A DNA stretch of 64,000 bases from Thermus parvatiensis (GTDB lineage Bacteria > Deinococcota > Deinococci > Deinococcales > Thermaceae): the NCBI RefSeq assembly GCF_001535545.1, contig NZ_CP014141.1:620001-684000 (forward strand), read 5' to 3'. A program made the translations under genes and the position numbers. Under the pieces are notes generated by a model. It saw nothing but the letters and a program-made list of their open reading frames with translations, did no database searches and had not been told where the DNA came from. This document shows, piece by piece, positions 25,522-36,104 of the stretch (position 1 is the first letter of the stretch; every line of letters starts with the position of its first letter).

Positions 25522-26190
25522 ATGACCCTTTCCCTGACGGCGGCCTTTTTGGCGGGGGTGCTCTCCTTTCTCTCCCCTTGCGTGCTCCCCCTCGTTCCCA
25601 CCTACCTCTTCTACCTGGGGGGAGAGCGAGGGCGCCCCCTCTTCAACGCCCTCTTCTTCATCCTGGGCTTTGGGGCGGTCTTCTTCCTCCTCGGCCTACC
25701 CTTCACCCTCCTCGGGGGGCTCCTCTTTGAACACCGCCAGACCCTGGCGCGCATCGGGGGGGTGGTCCTCGTCCTCTTCGGCCTCTACCTGCTGGGCCTG
25801 AGGCCCAGGTGGGGGGTTTCCCTCCGGTACGAGGGGGAGACCTCCCGCCCCTTGGGGGCCTTCCTCCTTGGGGCCACCCTGGCCCTAGGCTGGACCCCGT
25901 GCATCGGCCCGATCCTCGGGGCCATCCTGACCCTCACCGCCGTGGGGGGCGGGGTGGGGTTCCTCCTGGCCTACATCCTGGGCCTCGCCGTGCCCTTCTT
26001 CGTGGTGGCCCTCTTCGCCGACCGGATCAAGGGGTGGCTTAGGCGCGCCGGCCGGATCTCCCACTACGTGGAGGTCCTTGCGGGCGTGGTCCTGGTCCTC
26101 GTGGGGGTTCTGCTCTTCACCGGCACCTTCACGGCCCTCAACACCTTCTTCCTGCGGATCACTCCCGAGTGGCTCCAGAGGTACCTCTAG
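25522..26190 (+). CDS. ccdA: Cytochrome c biogenesis protein CcdA
   Basis: 222 residues, six hydrophobic segments. Moves reducing equivalents across the membrane to CcmG/CcmH-type thioredoxins. The redox cysteines lie in the paired motifs LSPCVLPLVP (helix 1) and GWTPCIGPILG (helix 4). The start has GGATGGAGGT upstream. It is the first intact gene of a run of cytochrome c maturation genes. Confidence 0.95.
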   Translation: MTLSLTAAFLAGVLSFLSPCVLPLVPTYLFYLGGERGRPLFNALFFILGFGAVFFLLGLPFTLLGGLLFEHRQTLARIGGVVLVLFGLYLLGLRPRWGVSLRYEGETSRPLGAFLLGATLALGWTPCIGPILGAILTLTAVGGGVGFLLAYILGLAVPFFVVALFADRIKGWLRRAGRISHYVEVLAGVVLVLVGVLLFTGTFTALNTFFLRITPEWLQRYL

Positions 26191-26230
26191 GACCTTTGTC
26201 CCCGGAGGCTTCGCCTAGACTGGTGAAGGC

Positions 26231-26800
26231 ATGCTCTTGCGCCTCGAGGCCGTTTCCAAGCGCTTTGGCCGCGACTGGGTCCTCCGCGATCTGAGCCTTG
26301 CCCTAAAGCGGGGAGAGGTGGTGGCCCTCTTGGGCCCGAACGGCTCGGGCAAGACCACCCTCCTCCGCCTCATGGCGGGGCTTGTAAGGCCCACCCGGGG
26401 CCGGGTGGAGCGAAGGGGAAGGCCCCTCTTCCTCCCCAACCCCCCGGCCTTCCACCGCCACCTCACCGCCCGGGAGCACCTCCTCTTTGACCTGGGCTTC
26501 CACGGGGCGCAAGGGGACTGGGAGGCGGCCTTGGCCCGCTTCGCCCTCCCCCCAGACCTTCCCCTCGCCGCCTTCTCCAGCGGGATGAAGAAGCGCCTCG
26601 CCCTCGCCCGCCTCCTCCTCCTGAGGCCCGACCTCTGGCTTTTGGACGAGCCGGAAACGGCCTTGGACCAGGAGGGACGGAGGCTCCTTCTGGAGGTCTT
26701 GGAGGAGGCCCGGAAGGGCGCCGGGGTGGTCCTCGCCACCCACGACCGGGCCCTGGCCGAGGCGGTGGCCGACCGGGCGGTGTGGCTGGGGGCGGCGTGA
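26231..26800 (+). CDS. ccmA: Heme exporter ATP-binding protein CcmA
   Basis: 189 residues, a compact ABC ATPase: Walker A GPNGSGKTT, signature AFSSGMKKRLALAR (SSGM as in CcmA, in place of SGGQ), Walker B WLLDEPETALD, ATHDRAL switch. With CcmB it releases holo-CcmE from CcmC by ATP hydrolysis. It is the first of a tightly overlapping series; its TGA overlaps the ccmB GTG. Confidence 0.93.
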   Translation: MLLRLEAVSKRFGRDWVLRDLSLALKRGEVVALLGPNGSGKTTLLRLMAGLVRPTRGRVERRGRPLFLPNPPAFHRHLTAREHLLFDLGFHGAQGDWEAALARFALPPDLPLAAFSSGMKKRLALARLLLLRPDLWLLDEPETALDQEGRRLLLEVLEEARKGAGVVLATHDRALAEAVADRAVWLGAA

Positions 26801-27461
26801 GGCGGGTCTGGCTTTTGGCCCTTAGGGACCTCCGCCTCGAGGTCCGGGACCGCCTCGGGGTCCTCTCGGCCCTGGCCTTTCTCTTCGTCAACCTCTTCGT
26901 CATGGCCCTGGCCCTGGGCCCGGAGGAGGGGGCGCTCCGCCGGGCGGCCCCCGGGGTCCTCTGGGTGGCCCTGGCCTTCCTCTCCACCCTCCTCGCCACC
27001 CGGGCCTTCGGCCGGGAGACGGAGGAGGGGACGCTAGACGACCTCCTTCTCGTTCCGGGGAGCAAGGAGTGGGTCTACTTCGGCAAGCTCCTCTTCCAGC
27101 TCCTCGTCCTTTTGCCCTTGGCCCTCCTCGCCCTCTTTGGGGCCGCGGGGTTCTTCCACGTGCCCTTGGAACGCGGGGGGCCCTCTTCCTCACCCTCGCC
27201 CTGGGAAGCCTGGGCTACGCCAGCGTGGCCACCTTCTACGCCGGGCTTTTGAGCCGCCTGAGGGGGCGGGAGGTCCTGCTTCCCCTTCTCCTCTTCTCCC
27301 TGGTGGTCCCCGTGGTCCTGGCCTCGGTGCGGGCCACGGCGGGGGTCGCCGAGGGGCTTCCCTTGGGGGAGGTGGCCCCTTGGTGGCAGCTGCTCCTCGT
27401 CTTTGACCTGGTCTACGTCACCGCGAGCGCCCTCCTCTTCCCCCTGGTCATGGAGGGGTAG
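26797..27461 (+). CDS. ccmB: Heme exporter membrane protein CcmB (one frame break)
   Basis: 221 residues after repair, the family length, with six hydrophobic stretches. Seen: LLALRDLRLEVRDR at the cytoplasmic N terminus, ALGPEEGALRRAAPGVLWVA, ETEEGTLDDLLLVP and SGALLFPLV-like C-terminal ASALLFPLVMEG. The frame breaks in a G6 run (27175-27180); a seventh G gives PLERGGALFLTLALG. GTG 26797 overlaps the ccmA stop (GTGA). Probably intact in the organism. Confidence 0.9.
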
Positions 27462-27522
27462 GGGGGTTTACAGAAACTTCACTTTCCCTCGGCTATCCTA
27501 GGTGCTGAAGGAGGTTTGACCG

Positions 27523-28209
27523 ATGCAGAAGACCGCGCCTCTTTCCCGCCCCGACGGCCTCACCTGGGCCTTCCTGGGGTTTGGGGTGTTGCTCCTACCC
27601 CTGGGGCTCTACCTCGCCCTCGCCGCGCCCCCGGACGCCAACCAGGGGTATTTGGTCCGGATCATGTACCTGCACGTTCCCACCGCCTGGGTGGGGTACC
27701 TGGCCTTTTTTGTCACCTTCCTCTACTCCCTCCTCTACCTCTTCCGCCAGGACCCGCGGCACGACCGGGTCGCCGCCGCCAGCGCCGAGATCGGCCTCGT
27801 CTTCATGGGCCTCGCCCTGGTGACGGGGATGCTCTGGGCCAGGCCCACCTGGGGGGTCTACTGGACCTGGGAGCCTAGGCTCACCACCACGGCCATCCTC
27901 TTCGCCGTTTACGTGGGCTACTTCCTCCTGCGGGGGGCCATTGAGGACCCCGAGCTTCGCCGCAAGGCGGCGGCGGCCGTGGGCGTTTTGGGCTTCCTCA
28001 ACGTGCCCATAAGCTACATGTCGGTCAAGTGGTGGCGGAGCCTGCACCAGACCCAGTCCATTGACCTCACCACGGGCAAGATCCACATGGCCCCGGAGAT
28101 GCTCCAGGTCCTCCTCTTCCACCTGGCCGTCTTCACGCTTCTGTACCTGGGCTTCGTCCGCTTCCGCGGCCTGGTGGCGGTCCTGGAGGAAGCGAAGGAG
28201 GAGGCGTGA
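27523..28209 (+). CDS. ccmC: Heme handling protein CcmC
   Basis: 228 residues with six transmembrane segments. CcmC loads heme onto CcmE using the periplasmic Trp-rich loop, here WGVYWTWEPRLTT, flanked by His in IMYLHVPTAW and SLHQTQS. AAGGAGGTTTG lies 7 nt before the ATG, after a 61-nt gap from ccmB, so a second translation or transcription start is possible here. Its TGA shares bases with the ATG of the next small gene. Confidence 0.95.
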   Translation: MQKTAPLSRPDGLTWAFLGFGVLLLPLGLYLALAAPPDANQGYLVRIMYLHVPTAWVGYLAFFVTFLYSLLYLFRQDPRHDRVAAASAEIGLVFMGLALVTGMLWARPTWGVYWTWEPRLTTTAILFAVYVGYFLLRGAIEDPELRRKAAAAVGVLGFLNVPISYMSVKWWRSLHQTQSIDLTTGKIHMAPEMLQVLLFHLAVFTLLYLGFVRFRGLVAVLEEAKEEA

Positions 28210-28304
28210 TGGGGGTCTTCGTCACCTGGGTCTACGTCCTCACCTACCTCGCCGTCTTCGGCTACCTGGCCTACCTCTTCTGGCGGTACGGGAGGGCGCG
28301 GTGA
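28209..28304 (+). CDS. ccmD: CcmD-like small membrane protein, 31 residues
   Basis: ATG 28209 overlaps the ccmC stop (TGATG), and the TGA at 28302-28304 overlaps the ccmE GTG. The product begins MGVFVTWVYVLTYLAVFGYL, one transmembrane helix, and ends FWRYGRAR, a basic tail. Size, topology and place between ccmC and ccmE match CcmD, which helps release holo-CcmE. Sequence identity in this family is too low to prove it. Confidence 0.75.
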   Translation: MGVFVTWVYVLTYLAVFGYLAYLFWRYGRAR

Positions 28305-28729
28305 AGGGGAAGTACCTCCTCGGTATTCTGGTCATCCTGGGCGCTTTGGGGTACATGGTCTTCGGGGGGCTTGGGCGGAACCTGGTCTACTTCCTCACCC
28401 CTTCGGAGTACCTCCAGGACCAGGCCAGGTACCAGAACCGCCCCGTGCGCCTCGGGGGGCTGGTGAAGCCCGGAACCGTCCAGTACGACAAGGACCGCCT
28501 GGAGCTCCGCTTCGTCCTCACGGACGGGGTGGCGGAGGTGCCCGTCCTCCACAAGGGCACCCCGCCAGGGATGTTCAAGGAGGGGCAAGGGGTGGTGGTG
28601 GAGGGCCGCTTCCAGGAGGGGGTCTTCCAGGGCACCAACCTCTTGGTGAAGCACTCGGAGACCTACCAGCCCCCCAAGGAAGGCTGGACCCCCGAGGAGG
28701 TGCGCAAGCTCATTGAGGAGGCCCAATGA
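28301..28729 (+). CDS. ccmE: Cytochrome c-type biogenesis protein CcmE (heme chaperone)
   Basis: 142 residues. An N-terminal anchor (YLLGILVILGALGYMVFGG) and a beta-barrel OB domain, then the heme-binding His in LLVKHSETYQPP, matching the VLAKHDENY site of E. coli CcmE; so the His-type rather than the archaeal Cys-type. GTG 28301 overlaps the stop of the ccmD-like gene (GTGA). The C-terminal tail EGWTPEEVRKLIEEAQ is short. Confidence 0.95.
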   Translation: MKGKYLLGILVILGALGYMVFGGLGRNLVYFLTPSEYLQDQARYQNRPVRLGGLVKPGTVQYDKDRLELRFVLTDGVAEVPVLHKGTPPGMFKEGQGVVVEGRFQEGVFQGTNLLVKHSETYQPPKEGWTPEEVRKLIEEAQ

Positions 28730-30657
28730 CCCCGGCCCTTCTCGGCAATCTAGGCGTAAGCCTCACCCTGGCCTTTAGCCTCCTGGGCCTGGGCCTCGCC
28801 CTCCTCGCCTACCTCCAGGGGGACGGGCGCTTCCTCAAGGGGGCAAAAAGCTTGGTCCTGCCCGCTTTCCTCGCCGCCTCGGCTGCCTTCCTCGCCTTGG
28901 AGTGGGCCCTCCTCACCCACGACTTCTCCTTGGCCTATGTGGCGAGGAACCACTCCACCAAGGACCCCCTCTGGGTGACCCTGGTGACGCCTTGGGCGGC
29001 CCTCGAGGGGAGCATCCTCCTTTGGGGCCTGCTCCAGACCCTCTACACCTTCCTGGCCGTCCGCAAGCCCTTGGACCCCTGGCGGGCCTCCTTGGTGTTG
29101 GCGGTGCTTTTTGGCATCCAGGTCTTCTTCTTCGGGGTCATGGCCACCATCGCAAGCCCCTTTGAGACCCTGCCCGACCCGCCTCCCGACGGCGTGGGCC
29201 CGAACCCCCTTCTCCAGAACCACTGGATGATGGCCGTCCACCCGGTCCTCATGTACCTGGGCTTCGTGGGCCTGAGCGTGCCCTACGCCTATGCCGTGGC
29301 GGCCATGGCCGTGCGGCGCTACCAGACCTGGGTGGAGGAGACCAGGTGGTGGGCCCTCATCGCCTGGGGCTTCCTCACCGCGGGCAAGGTGGCGGGCATG
29401 TGGTGGAGCTACGAGGTGCTGGGCTGGGGCGGGTACTGGGCCTGGGACCCGGTGGAGAACGCCAGCTTCATCCCTTGGCTCCTGGCCACCGCCTTTTTGC
29501 ACACCGCCGTCGTGCAGCAGACCCGGGGGGCCTTTAAGGCCTGGAACTTCGCCTTCGTCACCCTGGCCTTCGCCGCCACGGTCCTCGGCACCTTCCTCAC
29601 CCGAAGCGGGGTGATCCAGTCGGTCCACGCCTTCGCCGAGGGGCCGGTGGGGCCGGCCTTCCTGGGCTTCTTCCTCCTCTCCACCGCCTTGGGCCTGGGC
29701 CTCCTCTCCCGGGTGAGCCGGGAGGTGCGGGACGCCGCCGTCTTCCGGCCCCTTTCCCGGGAGGGGGCCTTGCTCCTGGGGGCCTTCTTTTTCGCGGGCT
29801 GGGCCCTGGTGGTCCTGCTGGGCACCTTCTACCCCCTGTTGGTGGAGGCCTTCGCCGGGGCCAAGGTGAGCGTGGGGGCCCCTTTCTTCAACCAGATCTC
29901 CGCCCCCATCGGGGCGGGGATCCTGTTCCTCATGGGGGTGGGGCCTATCCTCCCCTGGCGGCGGCCCCGGGCGGAGGTGTTCCGCAACCTCTACCTCCTT
30001 CTGGCGGTCCTGGCCGGGGGGACCCTTCTGGGCCTCCTCCTGGGGTACACCCTGGGGGCTTCCCTGGCGGTGGGCCTTTTCCTCTACAACCTGGCGGCCA
30101 TCCTTCTTCTGGTGCGGGAGGGGGTGCTGGGGCGGAAGGCGGCGGGGCTTTCCCCCTGGGGCTTTTTGCAGAACCGCCGGCGGGTGGGGAGCCTGGTGGT
30201 GCACCTTGGGGTAGCCCTCATGGGCCTGGGCATCGCCTTTAGCCAGACCTACCGCTTGGAGAGCGAGAAGACCCTTTACCAAGGTCAGACCTGGGAGGTG
30301 GGGGGGGTGCGCATGACCTTCCAGGGGGTGCGGGCCCTGGACGAGGGGCGCCGTTTCGCCGTGGAGGCCCTTTTGCGCACGGACCGCTTCGGGGAGGTGC
30401 GGCCCAGGCTCCACTTCTACCCCCAGATGAATAGCCCCCTCCCCGCCCCCAAGGTCATTTACACCCCGGGGAACGACTACTACTTCCTCCTCATGGACTT
30501 TGACCGGGAAAAGGGGGAGTGGGCCTCCTTAAGGCTCATCGTCACCCCCTTGGTCTTCTGGATGTGGGTGGCGGGGGGGCTTATGGCCCTGGGCACCCTT
30601 TACATCCTCTGGCCTGCAGCGCGGGCCGAGGAGGCTAGGGGGGTGAGCCCGGCGTGA
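28726..30657 (+). CDS. ccmF: Cytochrome c heme lyase subunit CcmF
   Basis: 643 residues, about 15 transmembrane segments. The WWD heme domain GGYWAWDPVENASFIPWL is intact, with conserved His in LTHDFS, NHWMMAVHP and AFLHTAVVQQ, and the C-terminal periplasmic domain. With CcmH it attaches heme to apocytochrome c. ATG 28726 overlaps the ccmE stop (ATGA), and its TGA overlaps the next GTG, so all are coupled. Confidence 0.96.
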   Translation: MTPALLGNLGVSLTLAFSLLGLGLALLAYLQGDGRFLKGAKSLVLPAFLAASAAFLALEWALLTHDFSLAYVARNHSTKDPLWVTLVTPWAALEGSILLWGLLQTLYTFLAVRKPLDPWRASLVLAVLFGIQVFFFGVMATIASPFETLPDPPPDGVGPNPLLQNHWMMAVHPVLMYLGFVGLSVPYAYAVAAMAVRRYQTWVEETRWWALIAWGFLTAGKVAGMWWSYEVLGWGGYWAWDPVENASFIPWLLATAFLHTAVVQQTRGAFKAWNFAFVTLAFAATVLGTFLTRSGVIQSVHAFAEGPVGPAFLGFFLLSTALGLGLLSRVSREVRDAAVFRPLSREGALLLGAFFFAGWALVVLLGTFYPLLVEAFAGAKVSVGAPFFNQISAPIGAGILFLMGVGPILPWRRPRAEVFRNLYLLLAVLAGGTLLGLLLGYTLGASLAVGLFLYNLAAILLLVREGVLGRKAAGLSPWGFLQNRRRVGSLVVHLGVALMGLGIAFSQTYRLESEKTLYQGQTWEVGGVRMTFQGVRALDEGRRFAVEALLRTDRFGEVRPRLHFYPQMNSPLPAPKVIYTPGNDYYFLLMDFDREKGEWASLRLIVTPLVFWMWVAGGLMALGTLYILWPAARAEEARGVSPA

Positions 30658-31190
30658 GGGGGTGGCTCTGGCTCCTCCTGGTCCTGGCCCTTGGGGGCCT
30701 TTTCTGGTGGGGGATGCAGCGCAACCCCCGGGAGCTCCCCTCGGTGCTGGCCAAGGAGCGCCGTCCAGCCCCCGACTTCACCCTGCCCCTCCTTCCCCCT
30801 TACCGGGAGGCCTGGGGGGAGACCTTGCGCCTTTCGGAGTACTTGGGGAAGCGGCCCATCGTGCTCAACTTCTGGGCCAGCTGGTGCTACCCCGCCTGCT
30901 ACGAGGAGGCCCCGGTCCTCGAGGCCTTCTGGCGCCGCTACCAGGACCGGGTGCTCTTTGTGGGGGTGAATACCCAGGACAAGGAGCCCGAAGCCCTGAG
31001 GTTCATCGCCCAGTTCGGCCTCACCTTCCCCCAGGTTTACGATCCCCGGGGCCGGGTGGGGGTGGACTACGGGATGTACGGGGTGCCCGAGACCTTTTTC
31101 ATTGACCGGGAGGGCCGGGTCCTCGCCCGGCACGCCGGGGCTATTGACGAGGCCACCCTTTCCCGTTACCTAGAGGAGGCCTTGCGATGA
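30654..31190 (+). CDS. CcmG/ResA-like thioredoxin with a CXXXC active site
   Basis: 178 residues. One N-terminal membrane anchor (residues 3-20) and a thioredoxin fold facing the periplasm. The active site reads ASWCYPACYEEAP: Cys78 and Cys82, three residues apart instead of two. The cis-Pro loop GVPETFFID is normal. Position after ccmF and before ccmH matches CcmG (DsbE), which reduces apocytochrome thiols using electrons from CcdA. GTG 30654 overlaps the ccmF stop. The bases at the site are unambiguous (TGC TAC CCC GCC TGC). Confidence 0.9.
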   Translation: MRGWLWLLLVLALGGLFWWGMQRNPRELPSVLAKERRPAPDFTLPLLPPYREAWGETLRLSEYLGKRPIVLNFWASWCYPACYEEAPVLEAFWRRYQDRVLFVGVNTQDKEPEALRFIAQFGLTFPQVYDPRGRVGVDYGMYGVPETFFIDREGRVLARHAGAIDEATLSRYLEEALR

Positions 31191-31608
31191 GGTGGGTTGT
31201 TCTGCTTATGGCCTTTCTTCTTCCCGCCTTGGCCCAGGAAGCACCGCCTCCAGACCTTCCCCCGGAGGTCTTCCGCATCGCCCGGGAGCTCCGCTGCCCC
31301 GTCTGCCAGGGGGAGTCGGCGGCGGAGAGCAACTCGGGGGTGGCGGTGGAGATGCGCCGCATCATCGCAGAGATGCTTCAGGAAGGCAAGACGGAGGCGG
31401 AGATCAAGGCCTTCTTCGTGGAGCGCTACGGGGAGTGGATCCTCTACGAGCCCCCCGGCAGGGCCTTACCCTTGGGGTCTGGCTCCTGCCCGTGGCCGGG
31501 CTTTTGCTTTTGGCCTTGGGCCTCTTTGCCTACTTCCGTCCGCGGCGCGCCCTGCCCCCTGAGCTTCTGGAGGAGGCAGAGCGCCGCCTGAAGGAGCCTC
31601 CGGCATGA
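31187..31608 (+). CDS. ccmH: CcmH (CycL) cytochrome c biogenesis protein (one frame break)
   Basis: 140 residues after repair. Signal peptide, then the redox motif RELRCPVCQGESAAES (LRCPVCQ is diagnostic), EMRRIIAEMLQEGKTEAEI, FFVERYGEWILYEPP, and a C-terminal transmembrane helix (WLLPVAGLLLLALGLFAYF). The frame breaks in a C6 run at 31451-31456; a seventh C gives EPPRQGLTLGVWLLP. Start and stop overlap both neighbours (ATGA), supporting an intact gene in the cell. Confidence 0.92.
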
Positions 31609-32584
31609 TGGCGACCCTCTTTTTCCTGCTCTTCCTCCTCCTTGGCCTCTACCTGGCCTTAAGGCCCCTCTTCGGGCCAAAAGACCCCTTCCCCGAGCCG
31701 CCTCGGCGGGAGGAGCTGTTGCGGGAGCTGACCGTCCTCCGGGAGGAGGTGGGGGCCCTCGAGGGGGAGGAGAAGAAGCTGGCCTTGGCCCGCATGGTGG
31801 AGCTGGAGCGGGCCCTGGAGGGCTGGCGCCCCCCGAGCCCAGGGCCTTTAACCCCCTCCCCGTGGCCCTGGTCCTGGGGGCGGTGGTCCTCCTCGGGGTG
31901 GGCCTTTGGCGCTACACCCTGCCCCGCCTTCCCGGGGAGACCACGGTGACCCAGCGCCAGGAGGCCCGGGAGCTCAAGGCCCTTTCCGAGAAGGCCAGGC
32001 GCACGGGGGCGGTGGAGGACCTCCTCGCCTGGGGGCGGAAGGCCTACGAGCTCCAGGCCTTTGACCAGGCCGCCGAGGCCTATCTGGAGGTCCTCAAGAA
32101 GGACCCCAGGAACGTGGAGGCGGTGCGGCGGGTGGGGATTCTCCTCTTCATGGGGGGACGCCTGGAGGAGGCCCAGATGTTCTTGGAGATCGCCCAGCAC
32201 GCTGACCCCCAGGCCGCCGAGGGCTGGCTCTTCCTGGGGAACCTCTACTTCCAAAAGGGCCAGATGCCGGAGGCCGTCGCCGCCTGGGAGAAGTACCTGG
32301 AGGCCGGGGGCGAGGCCAGGGAGCGGGTGGAGGCCCTCATCGCCATGGCCAAAGCCCAAGCCCAAGGGGGGAAGGACGGGAGGAGCGTCTACGAGGCTCG
32401 CTGCGCCGCCTGCCACGGCCTCGAGGGGGAAGGGGGCGTGGGCCCAAGGCTTAAGGGAAACCCCATCCTCAAGGCTTCAGAAGCGGTGCGGGAGATCGTC
32501 CTCCAGGGTCGGGGGACGATGCCCGCCGTTCCCCTTTCCGAGGAGGAGCTTAAGGCCCTCCTGGACTACCTGGGAAGCCTCTAG
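31605..32584 (+). CDS. CcmI-like TPR protein fused to a cytochrome c domain (one frame break)
   Basis: About 326 residues. N-terminal membrane helix and coiled stretch (EELLRELTVLREEVGALEGEEKK split over about 35-80), a second helix (VALVLGAVVLLGVGLW), three to four TPR repeats (AFDQAAEAYLEVLKKDPRN, AQMFLEIAQHADPQAAEGW), then a C-terminal monoheme cytochrome domain with CAACH and the Met-ligand region GTMPAVPLSEEELKALL. CcmI presents apocytochromes to CcmF/H. The frame breaks in a C6 run (31829-31834). The fused heme domain is unusual. Confidence 0.85.
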
Positions 32585-32586
32585 CC

Positions 32587-33140
32587 ATGAAGCGGCGCGA
32601 CCTCTTCTTCTACCTGCCCGTGGCGGTGGCCGGGGGTTTTTCGCCTGGTTCGGGGTGCGCACCTACAACCTCCGCTTCCGCCCCCGGCCCGAGGCGGGAA
32701 AGCCCACCTGGAAGGAGGGCCCCAAGGTGGCCGTGGCCCACCTTGGGGAGCTTGGGGTCTGGGAGGCGAAACCCTTCGCCTACCCCCTTCCCCTGGGGGA
32801 GCTCAAGGCCTTCCTCCTCCGCCTTCCCGAGCCCGCCCCTGGGGGGCTTTCCCTGGGGGAGGAGCACTACCTGGCCTTAAGCCGCATCTGCACCCACCAG
32901 GGGTGCACGGTGAACTTCGTCCCCGACCCCGAGGCGGCCTCCCTCCTCTACAACTTCCGCTACGAGAGGCCTTTTTTGGGCTGTCCCTGCCACTTCGGGG
33001 CCTTTGACCCCTTGCTTGGGGGAAAGGCGGTGTACGGCCCGCCCCGCTTTCCCCTGCCGAGGCTTCGCCTCGAGGCGGAAGGGGAGACCCTCTACGCCAC
33101 CGGGCACGAGGTGCCCCTAAGGCCCATGGAGGGGGGCTAA
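32587..33140 (+). CDS. Rieske [2Fe-2S] protein (one frame break)
   Basis: About 184 residues after repair. An N-terminal RR-containing signal/anchor (MKRRDLFFYLPVAVAGG, Tat-like) precedes a Rieske domain with SRICTHQGCTVNF and LGCPCHFGAFDP, so all four ligands (Cys-His, Cys-His) are present. The frame breaks at 32632-32641 (five G then five T; one missing base of either). It starts 2 nt after the ccmI-like stop. No cytochrome b is adjacent, so the partner is unknown; it may serve a bc-type complex or another oxidoreductase. Confidence 0.87.
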
Positions 33141-33143
33141 ATA

Positions 33144-33171
33144 CCCCGCCGGGGCTTTCGCCTCGGCGGGG
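33144..33171. terminator. Bidirectional terminator between the ccm operon and tyrS
   Basis: CCCCGCCG (33144-33151) pairs with CGGCGGGG (33164-33171), with extra pairing inside the loop. It lies between the stop at 33140 and the convergent tyrS stop at 33191. Confidence 0.7.
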
Positions 33172-33190
33172 GCCCCAAGAAGGGGTGGCT

Positions 33191-34877
<1,687 letters not shown>

Positions 34878-34888
<11 letters not shown>

Positions 34889-34907
34889 GCGCAGGGTGTG
34901 CTACACT
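34878..34907 (+). promoter_or_regulatory. Promoter of rpsT-thx
   Basis: TTGCCC (34878-34883) and TACACT (34902-34907) with an 18-nt spacer, overlapping the end of the upstream gene. The leader contains GCCCCC paired with GGGGGC (about 34920-34933) before a GGGGAG ribosome binding site. Confidence 0.5.
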
Positions 34908-34948
34908 GGGCCCTGGTTTGCCCCCGAGGGGGGCCAAAGGGGAGAACG

Positions 34949-35269
34949 ATGGCGCAGAAGAAGCCCAAGAGGAACCTTTCCGCCCTTAAGCGGCACCGGC
35001 AGTCCCTGAAGCGCCGGCTCCGCAACAAGGCCAAGAAGTCGGCCATCAAGACCCTCAGCAAGAAGGCCGTCCAGCTGGCCCAGGAGGGCAAGGCGGAAGA
35101 GGCCCTGAAGATCATGCGCAAGGCCGAAAGCCTGATTGACAAGGCGGCGAAGGGCTCCACCCTGCACAAGAACGCCGCCGCCCGCAGGAAGTCCCGGCTG
35201 ATGCGCAAGGTCCGTCAGCTGCTCGAGGCCGCGGGGGCGCCCCTCATTGGCGGCGGCCTCAGCGCCTAA
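34949..35269 (+). CDS. rpsT: 30S ribosomal protein S20
   Basis: 106 residues, exactly the T. thermophilus S20 length. Basic and helical: [58 protein letters not shown]. It binds 16S rRNA helix 44/9 early in assembly. ATG preceded by GGGGAGAA. The gene for peptide Thx begins 9 nt after the stop. Confidence 0.98.
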
Positions 35270-35278
35270 GGAGGGCGT

Positions 35279-35362
35279 ATGGGCAAGGGCGACCGCAGGA
35301 CCCGGCGCGGCAAGATCTGGCGCGGCACCTACGGCAAGTATCGGCCCCGGAAGAAGAAGTAG
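35279..35362 (+). CDS. thx: 30S ribosomal peptide Thx
   Basis: 27 residues: begins [20 protein letters not shown] and ends YRPRKKK. This is the very basic Thermus-specific 30S peptide Thx, which sits in a cavity at the top of the small-subunit head. GGAGGGC lies just before ATG 35279. Cotranscribed with rpsT. It is often missed because of its size. Confidence 0.95.
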
Positions 35363-35363
35363 G

Positions 35364-36104
35364 CTATTTGGCTTCCTTTTCGGCTTCCCAAAGCAGGTCC
35401 CTGAGGAGCCACCCCCGTCCCGGGGGGGTTAGCTCTTCCTTGGCCAGGGCCCGGATGAGGTAGCGGCGCACCAGGCCGAGGGGGACCCCTTCGGCCACGA
35501 TCTCCCCCAGGTTGCGGGAGCCGTCCAGGAGGGCGGCGAGGTGGCCGAACTCCTCCAGGGTCTTGGTCTTCCTCCCCACGTGCCGGATGCGGAGGGCAAA
35601 CCAGCTGTAGCGGCGGAGGGGGTAGAGGTCGCCTTCCCGCACCCCCATGTAGGCCCGCTCCATGGCGATGATGAGGGGAACGCCCCAGGCCTTGGCCGCG
35701 GCCCGCACGCTTTTTCCTCCGAGGAAGGCGCCGTAGGGCTCCCCGGGGCGGATGGCCTCGAGGACCCGGCTCGGGGAGTCAATGAGGGTGCGGAACCGGT
35801 CCCACTCGTCGTTCACCCGGGCCCACTCCCCGAGGAGGACGGAAAAGGGCATCAGGGCCTGGGTCGCCTCCGGGGACCTCGTGGGCACGAAGCGGAAGAC
35901 CCCCTCCTCCGGGTGGAGGGGGAAGGCGAAGAGGGCGTCCAGCCCTTCCCAGTCCAGGATGCTCGCCCCCACCACCTCCCCCAGGGCGAAGCGGAGGGTG
36001 AGGGGAAGGGGCCCCGTGCGCACTTCCAGGACCCCGGAGCGCCTGTGGGCGTGGACCAGCTCCAGGACCTCGGTCAGGGAGATGGCCTTCAGCTCTCCTT
36101 CCAA
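35364..36104 (-). CDS. DUF4388 domain protein
   Basis: 246 residues. The N-terminal opening EGELKAISLTEVLELVHAHR, then GVLEVRTG, fits DUF4388, a small beta domain found in bacterial signalling and motility regulators (PATAN-like). The rest is uncharacterised and ends in a helical segment (LVRRYLIRALAKEELTPPGRG) that may be a winged helix. The probable start is TTG 36104, read inside the thrB 3' end (16-nt overlap), with GGAAGGAG around it. No catalytic motif seen. Confidence 0.6.
   Translation of the reverse strand: MEGELKAISLTEVLELVHAHRRSGVLEVRTGPLPLTLRFALGEVVGASILDWEGLDALFAFPLHPEEGVFRFVPTRSPEATQALMPFSVLLGEWARVNDEWDRFRTLIDSPSRVLEAIRPGEPYGAFLGGKSVRAAAKAWGVPLIIAMERAYMGVREGDLYPLRRYSWFALRIRHVGRKTKTLEEFGHLAALLDGSRNLGEIVAEGVPLGLVRRYLIRALAKEELTPPGRGWLLRDLLWEAEKEAK

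Noticed and set aside
28750-30414. 554-codon open frame on the minus strand
   Set aside because: Antisense shadow of ccmF, which has the WWD domain and fits the operon.
31649-32416. 255-codon minus-strand open frame
   Set aside because: Antisense to the ccmI-like gene; composition typical of shadow frames in high-GC DNA.
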